From assembly GCF_900104175.1 (NCBI RefSeq), contig NZ_FNIX01000018.1, positions 62,001 through 126,000 on the forward strand: a stretch of DNA of 64,000 nucleotides. Reading direction: 5' to 3'. The stretch is from Lentzea jiangxiensis (GTDB taxonomy: Bacteria; Actinomycetota; Actinomycetes; Mycobacteriales; Pseudonocardiaceae). This document shows, in pieces, positions 32,167-40,304 of the stretch. Every line of letters begins with the position of its first letter. Position 1 is the stretch's first letter. The notes beneath the pieces are model-generated. The model was not told the origin of the DNA, searched no databases, and saw only the letters and a program-made list of their open reading frames with translations. The translations under genes and the position numbers were made by a program.

Positions 32167-33497
32167 CTCGGCACCGCCTTGGCCGCGGGCACGTCGACGA
32201 CCGTGGGAACCGTGACGACCGAGTAGTCCCGTTCGACCTGGATCCACACGAGGTACTTGCCCGGCAACGGGAACGAGTAGGTGAACGGCACGTCCGGCCC
32301 GTACGCGGCGACGCTCTCGTCGGGCTTGTCCGGCATGCCCGGGACCGGCGGGATCATCGAGTGCACGTGCGCCCAGACCGGGGCGTCCACGGGGCTCCCG
32401 GTGACCGGGCCGACGACGATCATGTGGCCGAGCATCCCCAGCCACGGCTGCAGGTCCCGTTCGCCGAACCTCGCCGTGATGGTGCTCGGCCTGCCCGCCT
32501 CGCGGATCTCGGCCGAGGTCTCGGCCTTGCCGTCGTTCGGGGTGGCCGGGGCGGTGCCCGCGACGGCGACGCTCGACCGCAGCAGCTGCACTCCCCCGCC
32601 TCGCCGGGCGATCTCCGCGGCGACGGCGTGCTCGCCCTGTTCCGGGTCGCGCAGGCGGGCCCGGTACTCGCCGGGTGCCGTGCGGATCGGGTGCAGGTGG
32701 CGCAGGTGCCCGGTCGGCGACACGACGACGAGGTGGACGAACGCGCTGTCGTGCACCAGCAGGTCGTCCACCGGCCGCCCCGACGACGCGTCGGTGAGGC
32801 CGAGTACGAGCTCGTTGCCCTCCATGCGCGGCAGCATGGTCACGGGCGGCCGCGAGAAGTCCGTTGTGGACGTTCGCTCGTACGGGTTCATCACGGTGTC
32901 GAACGTCGGGTCCAGCTGTGTTCCGGGCGCCGCCACCGGTGGAATGGCGGGCGCCAGCATCGCCGCCGTCACGCCGACCGCCACGGCGGCCACCACGCCC
33001 GCGGACGGAACCAGGGCGAGGCCGGGTCTTCCCAGCACCGCCAGCAGCAGGGCCGCGAGCAGCAACACCCCGGCCGCGATGAACCCGCCGTAGGTCGCGT
33101 TCTCCCACGGCGACGACACGAGTGCCGGCACGACGAACGGGATGGTCGCCTCGTCGACCGCCAGCTCCCACGGGCCGGGCCGGTCCACGTGCACCACGCC
33201 GGAGTGGAATCCCGGCGTGGCACCGAGGACGACCTTCGCCGTGCTGCTCGGCGCGCCCGCCGCGCGCAGCGTCAGCGTCAGCTCACCCGGCGGTGTCCCG
33301 GCGTGCGTCACCACGTCGACGTGCACGGGACCGGGCACCTCCGCGACCCGCCGGATGATCACCGTGAGGTCGCGGTCGCCGAGGCTCTGCGCGACGTGGA
33401 GGTCGGCGCCGGACTGGACGCCGTCGGCCAGCGCGGGGGCCGCGATCCCCAGGACCGCCCCCAGCACCAGCATCAAGATCACGACACGTCGTTTCAT
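32163..33497 (-). CDS. Exported membrane protein with His-rich YtkA/CopC-like domains
   Basis: This 444-residue first gene of the operon has a signal peptide (cleaved near residue 24), an N-terminal beta domain of about 100 residues, two membrane helices (about 135-185) and a C-terminal domain of about 240 residues. The latter contains two His-rich motifs known from copper-handling YtkA-like proteins: HDSAFVHLVVVSPTGHLRHL followed by HP, and LGMLGHMIVV with WAHVHSM. These are good copper ligands by composition. The end (KYLVWIQVERDY) is a further YtkA-like strand pair. It diverges from the sensor kinase gene (135 bases) and its stop overlaps the next gene's start. Function is inferred as copper binding or assembly for the membrane protein. 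Confidence 0.65.
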   Translation of the reverse strand: MKRRVVILMLVLGAVLGIAAPALADGVQSGADLHVAQSLGDRDLTVIIRRVAEVPGPVHVDVVTHAGTPPGELTLTLRAAGAPSSTAKVVLGATPGFHSGVVHVDRPGPWELAVDEATIPFVVPALVSSPWENATYGGFIAAGVLLLAALLLAVLGRPGLALVPSAGVVAAVAVGVTAAMLAPAIPPVAAPGTQLDPTFDTVMNPYERTSTTDFSRPPVTMLPRMEGNELVLGLTDASSGRPVDDLLVHDSAFVHLVVVSPTGHLRHLHPIRTAPGEYRARLRDPEQGEHAVAAEIARRGGGVQLLRSSVAVAGTAPATPNDGKAETSAEIREAGRPSTITARFGERDLQPWLGMLGHMIVVGPVTGSPVDAPVWAHVHSMIPPVPGMPDKPDESVAAYGPDVPFTYSFPLPGKYLVWIQVERDYSVVTVPTVVDVPAAKAVPR

Positions 33498-33632
33498 CGC
33501 GACCGAACGTAGCGATCATGGCCGGTGCGCCGCGTCACTGCCCAGTCGGAAGTCCCCTCCCCCGTGCGGGGGATCTCCGACCCCTGCTCAGCGGGAGGAC
33601 CCCGGGGACGGCATGCGGCAGGATTGCGGCCG

Positions 33633-34772
33633 ATGGATCTGATCAAGCTGCCCCTCAGGCACCAGTCGTGGCTGGTCGCCGCCGTGTGCATGGTCGTGGA
33701 CGGCGGCTTCGTGCTGCTCGGCTGCGAACCGGTCCCGCCGATGCTCCTGGTGCTCGCGATGACCCTCGCCGTGGACGCGATGCTTGCCGGTCCCGCCCGG
33801 TTGTCGGGGTGGGTGGCGCTGGCGCAGGCGGTCGTTCCCGTGGTCGTGCTCGTCTTCGTGGACCGGGGGCTCGATGCCAACGAGGCGGGCCTGCTGATCG
33901 CCGGCTACCGCGCGGGGGCGTGGCTGCGCGGCACACCGGCGTGGGCGTCGCTGGGTGTGCTCTCGGCAGGTCTGATGGTCTGCATGTTCGCCACCGACCA
34001 CGGCGTGCTGACCGCGGTGCTCGTCGCGGGCAAGGGCGCGGTGCTGCCGTGGCTCGTCGGCCGCTACACCACGGCCCGCCGCGCGTACCTCGCCGAGCTG
34101 GAGAAGCGGTCGGCGATGGCGGAGAAGGACGCGAAAGCCGCCGTCACCAAGGCGATCACCGAGGAACGCAGTGCGATAGCCCGCGACCTGCACGACGTGA
34201 TCATCCACCACGTCAGCGCGATCGGCCTGCACGCGGGCGCCGCCCGGCTCGGCCTGCCGGAGGGCAACCCGCGGCTGACGAACTCGCTGCTGGCGGTGGA
34301 GACGTCCAGCCGCGCGGCGATGGTGGACCTGCGGCACCTGCTCGACCTGCTGCACGGCGACAAGTCCGAGGGTGCGCGGCAACCGGGGCTCGACAACCTC
34401 GACGAACTGCTCGACGGCGTCCGCGCGGCGGGCACCCCGGCCCGGCTCGAGGTGCGCGGGCACCGCCGCGACGTGCCGGAGTCGGTGGACGTCACGGTCT
34501 ACCGGATCATCCAGGAGATGCTGACGAACGCCCTGCGCCACGGCGACGCGTCCGGCGTGACGGTGACGCTGGCGTACGAGCCGGACTCGCTCACCGTCTC
34601 GGCGGAGAACACGGCGGGCCGCGGCGACGACTCGGGCTCGGTGCGCCGCGGCCTCGTCGGCATCCGCAACCGCGCGGCCATGTTCGCGGGCACCACCCGG
34701 TCCGGTCTCGAACCGGACGGCCGGACCTGGCGCACCGTCGTCACGTTCCCCCTGGAGGCATCATGTCCCTGA
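33633..34772 (+). CDS. NarL-type sensor histidine kinase facing the putative copper operon
   Basis: This 379-residue kinase has about five membrane helices in residues 10-140, then a HisKA_3 domain with the phospho-acceptor in ARDLHDVIIHHVSAIG and an HATPase part with N-box TNALRHG and a shortened ATP lid. ATG 33633 begins just before the first helix; the frame upstream (to 33525) lies in the promoter gap. It overlaps the response regulator gene by 10 bases, so both are made together. The system faces the copper-protein operon with 135 bases between, making control of that operon likely. No separate sensor domain is visible; sensing would be through the membrane part. Confidence 0.88.
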   Translation: MDLIKLPLRHQSWLVAAVCMVVDGGFVLLGCEPVPPMLLVLAMTLAVDAMLAGPARLSGWVALAQAVVPVVVLVFVDRGLDANEAGLLIAGYRAGAWLRGTPAWASLGVLSAGLMVCMFATDHGVLTAVLVAGKGAVLPWLVGRYTTARRAYLAELEKRSAMAEKDAKAAVTKAITEERSAIARDLHDVIIHHVSAIGLHAGAARLGLPEGNPRLTNSLLAVETSSRAAMVDLRHLLDLLHGDKSEGARQPGLDNLDELLDGVRAAGTPARLEVRGHRRDVPESVDVTVYRIIQEMLTNALRHGDASGVTVTLAYEPDSLTVSAENTAGRGDDSGSVRRGLVGIRNRAAMFAGTTRSGLEPDGRTWRTVVTFPLEASCP

Positions 34773-35422
34773 CGGTGCTGCTCGCCGACGACCACGCGAT
34801 GCTGCGCTCCGGCATGCGCGCGATCTTCGACACGCAGCCCGACCTGGAGTGCGTGGCGGAGGTCGGTGACGGCCGCGCCGCCGTGGCCGAGGTCGCGCGG
34901 CTGCGCCCGGACGTGGCCGTGCTCGACATCCGCATGCCGAAGCTGGACGGCCTGGGCGCCACCGAGATGATCCTGGCCGACCCGGCGAACCGCACGAAGG
35001 TCCTGCTGCTCACCACCTACGACACCGACGAGTACGTCTACCGCGCGCTCAAGGCGGGTGCCAGCGGCTTCCTGCTGAAGTCGTTGCCGCCCGAGGAGCT
35101 GATCTCCGCCGTCCGCGTGGCGGCCCGCGGCGACGCGCTGATCGACCCGTCCGTGACGCAGCGCCTGATCGCCCGGTTCGCCGTCAGCCTGGCGCCCGCG
35201 CCGACGCCACCGGAGCTCGACCTGCTGACCGCACGCGAACGGGAGGTCCTGCAGCTGGTCGCGGCGGCCTGCAGCAACGCCGAGATCGCCGCGCTGCTGC
35301 ACGTCGGCGACGAGACGGTGAAGACGCACGTCTCGCGGGTGCTCGCGAAGCTGGGGTTGCGGGACCGGGTGCACGCCGTGGCGTACGCGCACGTCAACGG
35401 GCTGGTGCAGACCCGCCGCTGA
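34763..35422 (+). CDS. NarL/FixJ response regulator
   Basis: This 219-residue protein has a receiver domain (LADDHAMLRSG, phospho-acceptor Asp in VAVLDIRMP, Lys in FLLKSLP) and a C-terminal LuxR-type HTH (LTAREREVLQLVAAACSNAE, then VKTHVSRVLAKL). It is coupled to the preceding kinase (10-base overlap). As the partner of that kinase it probably regulates the divergent operon or its own promoter; no inverted repeat was obvious to me in the gap apart from a GC hairpin at 33558-33573. Confidence 0.92.
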   Translation: MSLTVLLADDHAMLRSGMRAIFDTQPDLECVAEVGDGRAAVAEVARLRPDVAVLDIRMPKLDGLGATEMILADPANRTKVLLLTTYDTDEYVYRALKAGASGFLLKSLPPEELISAVRVAARGDALIDPSVTQRLIARFAVSLAPAPTPPELDLLTAREREVLQLVAAACSNAEIAALLHVGDETVKTHVSRVLAKLGLRDRVHAVAYAHVNGLVQTRR

Positions 35423-35430
35423 CGCGCGGT

Positions 35431-36066
35431 TCAGCTCTCCCAGGTGATGGGCGTCTTGAGGTAGGCGTCGCCGCGGTTGTACTCGGCGGCGGCCACCTTC
35501 GAGCCGTCGGGCGCGGCGCTCAGCACACAGGTCTCGTAGGACGCGCCGGCCGTGCTGAACGTCTTCGGCGCGCTCTGGGAGTCGCAGTTCGGCGTGTCGC
35601 CGGAGATGATCACGCCGGTGCCCTTGCCGTCGGCGCCGACGCCGCGCAGCGAGACCGAGGTGTGGCTCAGGTCGCTGCCGCTCAGGTTCTCGACCTTGAC
35701 CCTCAGGTAGAACGGCGTGATGTTCTTGGCCTTGTCGCCGAACTTCGCGAGGTCCTCCTTCGGCGCGGCCTCGATCGCGCTGACGGTGATCGCGATCGTG
35801 CCGGTCTTGCCGGCGGAGTCGTACGGGACGACGGCGCGGGCGCCGACCTTGAGCTTCGAGCCGGGGGCCGTGACGTCGCCGCCGGCGGGGACGTCCGGGG
35901 CCTGCGAGGACTTCGCGGTGCTCTTCTGGGTGCTGGTCGCGGCCGTGGAGGTCGTCGTGCCGGGGGCGGGAACCGCCTGGCCGCCCGTTTCGGAGCCGCA
36001 GGCCGACAGGAGCAGGCCCGCCGTCGCGACGGCGGCGGTGAGCAGGGGGCCTCGGGCGTGCGTCAC
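35431..36066 (-). CDS. Lipoprotein with DUF4352-like Ig domain
   Basis: This 211-residue protein has a lipobox (LLLSACGSE, Cys23), a Thr/Ser-rich linker (residues 35-60) and a C-terminal beta-sandwich of the DUF4352/telomeric-repeat-like type (VENLSGSDLSHTSVSLRG, two Cys in CDSQSAPK and YETCVL). Such domains are exported and of unknown binding role. It converges with the NarL regulator and starts GTG 36066. Cannot be assigned to a pathway. Confidence 0.8.
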   Translation of the reverse strand: MTHARGPLLTAAVATAGLLLSACGSETGGQAVPAPGTTTSTAATSTQKSTAKSSQAPDVPAGGDVTAPGSKLKVGARAVVPYDSAGKTGTIAITVSAIEAAPKEDLAKFGDKAKNITPFYLRVKVENLSGSDLSHTSVSLRGVGADGKGTGVIISGDTPNCDSQSAPKTFSTAGASYETCVLSAAPDGSKVAAAEYNRGDAYLKTPITWES

Positions 36067-36158
36067 TGCGGGACTCCTCGGACTGCGGAACCTGGGTTGC
36101 CCTGGAGGCTAGGCCGGATGCGGCAGTGGCGGTATCGGTCGTTCGCACCACACGCCGC

Positions 36159-36803
36159 TCAGAGGTCGTCGAGGCCGATCAGCCCGTCCTGGATGGCCCG
36201 CGCCACCAGCGCCGCCTTGGTGGGCGCCTGCCGGCCGATCGCCGCGTACTTCACCCTGATCCGCTCCAGGTGGGAGTTCACCGTGCTGAGCGTGATGTTG
36301 AGGCGTTGCGCCACGAACTCCTTCGACTCGGACTGGAACCACTCGACGAGCACCTCGGTCTCGCGCGGTGACAGCGCGGGCCTCGTCTCCGACCTGTCCC
36401 CCGCCAGCGCGCCCGCGAGCGCCGGAGGAGTGTAGGACTGCCCCTTCGCCGCCGCCTTGACCGCGCCGACGAGGTGGTCGGCGCCCTCGGCCTTGGTCAG
36501 GTAGCTGAGCGCCCCCAGCTCCAGGCACTGCAGCACTATCTCGTCGTCGGCGCGCATCGAGTAGACGACGACCTTGCGCCCGTCCTCGACGAGCTTGCGC
36601 AGTGCGGACGTGGCGGGTGCGACGCCGCCGAGGTGCAGGTCGAGGACGACGACGTCGGCCGTGGCACCGGGGCCGGTCCACGCCACCCCGGGGTCCTCGC
36701 CGCTCGCCACGAGTTCGACGTCCTCTGTGGACAGCCAGTGCGCGACCCCCGCGCGCACGACGGGGTGGTCGTCGACCACGACCGCCGTCACGTGGTCCGC
36801 CAT
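36159..36803 (-). CDS. NarL/FixJ response regulator of a three-gene sensor system
   Basis: This 214-residue regulator has a receiver domain (VVDDHPVVRAG, Asp in VVVLDLHLGG, Lys in SYLTKAEG) and a LuxR HTH (LSPRETEVLVEWFQSESKEF, then STVNSHLERIRVKYA). ATG 36803 lies inside the preceding gene, overlapping it by 16 bases. The operon order is kinase, degenerate sensor, regulator, all coupled by overlaps. Confidence 0.92.
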   Translation of the reverse strand: MADHVTAVVVDDHPVVRAGVAHWLSTEDVELVASGEDPGVAWTGPGATADVVVLDLHLGGVAPATSALRKLVEDGRKVVVYSMRADDEIVLQCLELGALSYLTKAEGADHLVGAVKAAAKGQSYTPPALAGALAGDRSETRPALSPRETEVLVEWFQSESKEFVAQRLNITLSTVNSHLERIRVKYAAIGRQAPTKAALVARAIQDGLIGLDDL

Positions 36804-37861
36804 CGCGCCTCGCTCCTCACCAGTCCACTGTGGACACTCGTCTCGACGGTGACCTGCACGGGTTCCCCACCGGCCTCCGGCACCTCCTGCTCCGGAACCT
36901 CTTGGGGCGCGTCGGCCACCACGGCCACCCGCACCTCGGTGGCCGTCCTCAGCACGCTCACCTTCGCACGTCCGCTCGCCACGGCCAGCGCGCGGGCCAT
37001 CGGAGCGACCAGTTCGCGGCGCACCTCCGTCGGCACCGGGATGGCGGTGCCGCTGACGGCGAGCGAGACGACGACACCGCGTCGTTCGGCCACGTCCACA
37101 CAGGCCGTCAACTCGTGCAGCAACGGGTCGGGCACGTCGTCGTTCTCCGCGAACAACCTGCGCAGCTGCACCGCCGCCACCGAGCACCGCAGGCGCGTCG
37201 CCCGGTCGGTGACGTCGACCTCCTCGTCGGCGAGGTCCGCGAGCAACGGCAGCAGCGCGCCCAGCTGCCCCTCGAACCCGGCCCTGAGGTCCTGTTCGCG
37301 TTGGAGGGCCAGGGCTTCGCGGGTGCGGGCGGCGTCGTGCTCGGCCGCGGCGCCGGCGGCGAGGCGGGCGTCGCGCAGGAGCACGCGCGTGATCACCAGG
37401 ACGCCGAGCTGGAAGCTCGTGCCGCTGAGGATGACCACCCCGGCCGTGCCGACGTCGCCGTTGCCGGCGTGTGCGAACCACGCGACGCTGAAGCAGACGT
37501 GTGCGCCGAGCGCCGAGACGAGCACCACGGGCCGTTCGACCAGTACGAGGAGCAGGTACCAGCCCACGAGCCCGAACGCCCAGTCCGCCGGCTCGAACGA
37601 CGCTGCGGGCGGAAGACCGGTCGTGGCCAGCACCGACGCGGTGAGGACCACCGCGCCGAGCCACGGCGGGACCTTCGCGCGGGCCGCTCCCACGTAGCCG
37701 GCGACGACTCCCAGCACGCCGGTGAGCAGGCCGTACGCGATCCACGCGGCGGGGCCGTGCGGGTGGCCGACCAGCGGCGGGAGGGTGAGGACCAGCTGGA
37801 CGGCGAAGACGACGACCAGCAGGACGCGCCGGGTGGTGGCGAACACGGCGAGGTCAGCCAT
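36788..37861 (-). CDS. Degenerate sensor-kinase-like membrane protein
   Basis: This 357-residue protein has about five N-terminal helices (VLLVVVFAVQLVLTLPPLV onward), a coiled segment (AAEHDAARTREALALQREQD) and a C-terminal HATPase-like fold. The phospho-acceptor His of NarL-type kinases is absent where DLHD would stand, and the N-box Asn-Ala-x-x-H is replaced by MARALAVASGRA. It therefore probably cannot phosphorylate but may dimerise with the intact kinase encoded just before it (8-base overlap). A modulator or pseudokinase role is inferred. Confidence 0.8.
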   Translation of the reverse strand: MADLAVFATTRRVLLVVVFAVQLVLTLPPLVGHPHGPAAWIAYGLLTGVLGVVAGYVGAARAKVPPWLGAVVLTASVLATTGLPPAASFEPADWAFGLVGWYLLLVLVERPVVLVSALGAHVCFSVAWFAHAGNGDVGTAGVVILSGTSFQLGVLVITRVLLRDARLAAGAAAEHDAARTREALALQREQDLRAGFEGQLGALLPLLADLADEEVDVTDRATRLRCSVAAVQLRRLFAENDDVPDPLLHELTACVDVAERRGVVVSLAVSGTAIPVPTEVRRELVAPMARALAVASGRAKVSVLRTATEVRVAVVADAPQEVPEQEVPEAGGEPVQVTVETSVHSGLVRSEARWRTT

Positions 37862-38891
37862 CGGCGGGCCACTCCAGCCGCGCCGTCGTGCCGCCGCCCG
37901 GCTCGGACTCGACCGCGGCCGTGCCGCCCACCGCCTCCATCCGCCCGACGACCGACCCGCGCACCCCGCGCCGGTGACCGGGCACCTCGCCGGGGGCGAA
38001 CCCCCGGCCGTCGTCGGAGATCACGACGACCGCTCCGCTCCCGGCCCTCTCGACGGTCAGCCGGGCGCTCGCCGTGCCCGCGTGGCGTTCGACGTTGGTC
38101 AGCAGCTCGCGCGCGGCCCGCACGAACGCCAGCGCGACCCCGGCGGGCACCGGCACGACCCCGGCCTCCACCCGCACGTCGAGCGCGCTGTCCCGCGCCA
38201 CCGCCGTGAGCGCGGCGCCGAGGTCGGCGGTGCCCTGCGCATGACCGCGCTCGGCCAGCACCACGAGGTCGCGGCGAGCCTGGGCGGCCACCACCCGCGG
38301 ATCACCGCCGTGCACCGCCATCAGGAACGTCGCCGCGGCCGTGTCGTGCAGCAGGGCCAGGTACTCGCGTTCGCGGCGGCTCCGGTCCAGCGCGACGGCC
38401 GCCGCCCGGTTCTGCTCGGCCGCCCGCTCGCGCAGCACGTCGACCCGGCGGCTCGACCTGCGCAGCAGCTCGTAGGCCACCCGCGCGAGCACCGACTCCA
38501 GCACCGCCCGCACCAGCACGCCCGGCCCGGTCGTCACCACCTGCACGGCGAGCAGGGCCGCCGTCGCCGGCACCGTGACCTTCGGCGGCCACTGCCACTG
38601 CCAGGTGATCAGCGTCGTGGTGAGGACCGTCGGCACCCACTGGCCGGCGTCCGTGCCCAGCAGCAACGACAGCACCACGACCCGCAGGAACGCCACCGGC
38701 AGTGCCACGCGCGGCAGGCGGAAGTCCGCGATCGCGCTCAGGGCGACCACCGCGAACAGCGACCACCCCAGCGGCGAATGGAGCGAGAACGCGCCGAAGA
38801 GGCTGATCAGGACGACACCCACGCCGCGGACCGGACCCGCGAGGCGGGACACCGTCGCCAGCAGTCTCGCCTCCAGCAGCACGTCCCGCAT
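37854..38891 (-). CDS. Sensor histidine kinase, first gene of the three-gene system
   Basis: This 345-residue kinase has four to six membrane helices in residues 20-130, a coiled linker (RERAAEQNRAAAVALDRSRR) and a HisKA_3-like box with the acceptor in YLALLHDTAAATFLM. The ATPase part shows ARELLTNVERHAG (N-box) and ISDDGRGF (G1), so it is catalytically competent. It ends eight bases inside the degenerate sensor gene. It starts ATG 38891, 138 bases from the divergent vanZ-like gene. Confidence 0.88.
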   Translation of the reverse strand: MRDVLLEARLLATVSRLAGPVRGVGVVLISLFGAFSLHSPLGWSLFAVVALSAIADFRLPRVALPVAFLRVVVLSLLLGTDAGQWVPTVLTTTLITWQWQWPPKVTVPATAALLAVQVVTTGPGVLVRAVLESVLARVAYELLRRSSRRVDVLRERAAEQNRAAAVALDRSRREREYLALLHDTAAATFLMAVHGGDPRVVAAQARRDLVVLAERGHAQGTADLGAALTAVARDSALDVRVEAGVVPVPAGVALAFVRAARELLTNVERHAGTASARLTVERAGSGAVVVISDDGRGFAPGEVPGHRRGVRGSVVGRMEAVGGTAAVESEPGGGTTARLEWPADG

Positions 38892-39029
38892 TCTGCGTCA
38901 GGTGGGGGCGAGCCGCCCGGCCGCCCCCGGTCTCCGGGCCGTCGGCCGCATATCGTCCGCGTATCGAAAAACGCGTACGACCTCGCAACACGCCATCGGC
39001 TTCAGTGGACTCCCCGACGGAGAACTGGA

Positions 39030-39635
39030 GTGCACGTGCTCAACACCTGGCAGGAGTGGGTCGGTACGGAGACCGGGGTGGTGCTGTCCACGGCCCTGGC
39101 GTTACCGGTGGCTGCCCTGGTGGTTCCTCTCCTGGCTCTGCTGCGGCGGTCCAGAGGCGTCGCACGACCGTGGCGGATCTCGCTGGCCGACGTCGGACTC
39201 GTCTACGGAACGCTGCCGTGGGTGTGGCTGCTCCTGCTCCCCGGCGAGAACGCGGGCAGTCCCGGCAAGCTGAGCCTGGTGCCGCTGAACGACCTGTTCG
39301 ACCTGGCTGCCAAGGGTGAGAGGTTCCAGATCATCGGCAACATGCTGGTGTTCGCCGCGCTCGGGTTCTTCGGCCCGCTGCGGTTCGCCGCGCTGCAGTC
39401 GGTGTGGCGGGTGCTGGCGCTCGCGGCGGGCTGCTCCGCGTTCCTGGAGATCACGCAGTTCGCCGCCCGGCTCGACCGGGTGTCCTCTGTGGACGACGTG
39501 CTGCTCAACGCCACCGGCGCCGCCCTGGCCGCGGTGCTCTCCTGGCCGTGGTGGCGCGCGAAGACCCCGAGTACACCGCAGCGGGCCGGCTCACGGCAGG
39601 CGGACGACGATGTGCGGGCGATCCGCGGTGCCTAG
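39030..39635 (+). CDS. VanZ-family membrane protein
   Basis: This 201-residue protein has about five helices and the VanZ pattern: GTLPWVWLLLLPG, SLVPLNDLFDLAAKGE, IGNMLVFAALGFFGPL, FLEITQFAARLDRVSSVDDV and LNATGAALAA. VanZ confers low-level teicoplanin resistance by an unknown mechanism and is common in actinomycetes. GTG 39030 is chosen with GGAGAA upstream; GTG 39036 is an alternative. It is followed nine bases later by a VanR/VanS-like pair, so a cell-wall-antibiotic response is likely. Confidence 0.85.
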   Translation: MHVLNTWQEWVGTETGVVLSTALALPVAALVVPLLALLRRSRGVARPWRISLADVGLVYGTLPWVWLLLLPGENAGSPGKLSLVPLNDLFDLAAKGERFQIIGNMLVFAALGFFGPLRFAALQSVWRVLALAAGCSAFLEITQFAARLDRVSSVDDVLLNATGAALAAVLSWPWWRAKTPSTPQRAGSRQADDDVRAIRGA

Positions 39636-39644
39636 GCTGGCCGC

Positions 39645-40304
39645 ATGCGCGTGCTGATCGTGGAGGACGAGCCGCACCTGGCCGAGGCCGTCCGGGACGG
39701 GCTGCGGCTGGAGGCGATCGCCGCGGACGTCGCCGGGGACGGGGACACGGCCCTGGAGCTGCTGTCCGTGCACTCCTACGACGTGGCGGTGCTCGACCGC
39801 GACATCCCGGGGCCGTCCGGGGACGAGGTGGCGCGGCGGATCGTGGCCTCGGGCAGCGGGATGCCGATCCTCATGCTCACGGCGGCGGACCGGATCGACG
39901 ACAAGGCGTCCGGGTTCGGCCTGGGCGCCGACGACTACCTGACCAAGCCGTTCGAGCTGCGGGAGCTCGTGCTGCGGCTCAGGGCGCTGCACCGCAGGCG
40001 CGCCCACGCGCGGCCACCGGTGACCGAGATCGCCGGTCTGCGGCTCGACCCGTTCCGGCGGGAGGTGTTCCGCGACGGGCGGTACGTCGCGCTCACCCGC
40101 AAGCAGTTCGCGGTGCTCGAGGTCCTCGTCGGCGCGCAGGGCGGGGTGGTCAGCGCCGAGGAGCTGCTGGAGCGGGCTTGGGACGAGAACGCCGACCCGT
40201 TCACCAACGCCGTCCGCATCACCGTCTCGGCCCTGCGCAAGCGGCTCGGCGAACCGTGGCTCATCGCGACCGTGCCGGGCGTCGGGTACCGCATCGATGC
40301 CTAG
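39645..40304 (+). CDS. OmpR/VanR-type response regulator
   Basis: This 219-residue regulator has a receiver domain (VEDEPHLAEAV, Asp in VAVLDRDIPG, Lys in YLTKPF) and a C-terminal winged helix (LTRKQFAVLEVLVGAQGGVV, and VPGVGYRIDA). It overlaps the kinase gene by 8 bases and follows vanZ by 9 bases. Control of vanZ and wall genes is inferred from position. Confidence 0.92.
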   Translation: MRVLIVEDEPHLAEAVRDGLRLEAIAADVAGDGDTALELLSVHSYDVAVLDRDIPGPSGDEVARRIVASGSGMPILMLTAADRIDDKASGFGLGADDYLTKPFELRELVLRLRALHRRRAHARPPVTEIAGLRLDPFRREVFRDGRYVALTRKQFAVLEVLVGAQGGVVSAEELLERAWDENADPFTNAVRITVSALRKRLGEPWLIATVPGVGYRIDA

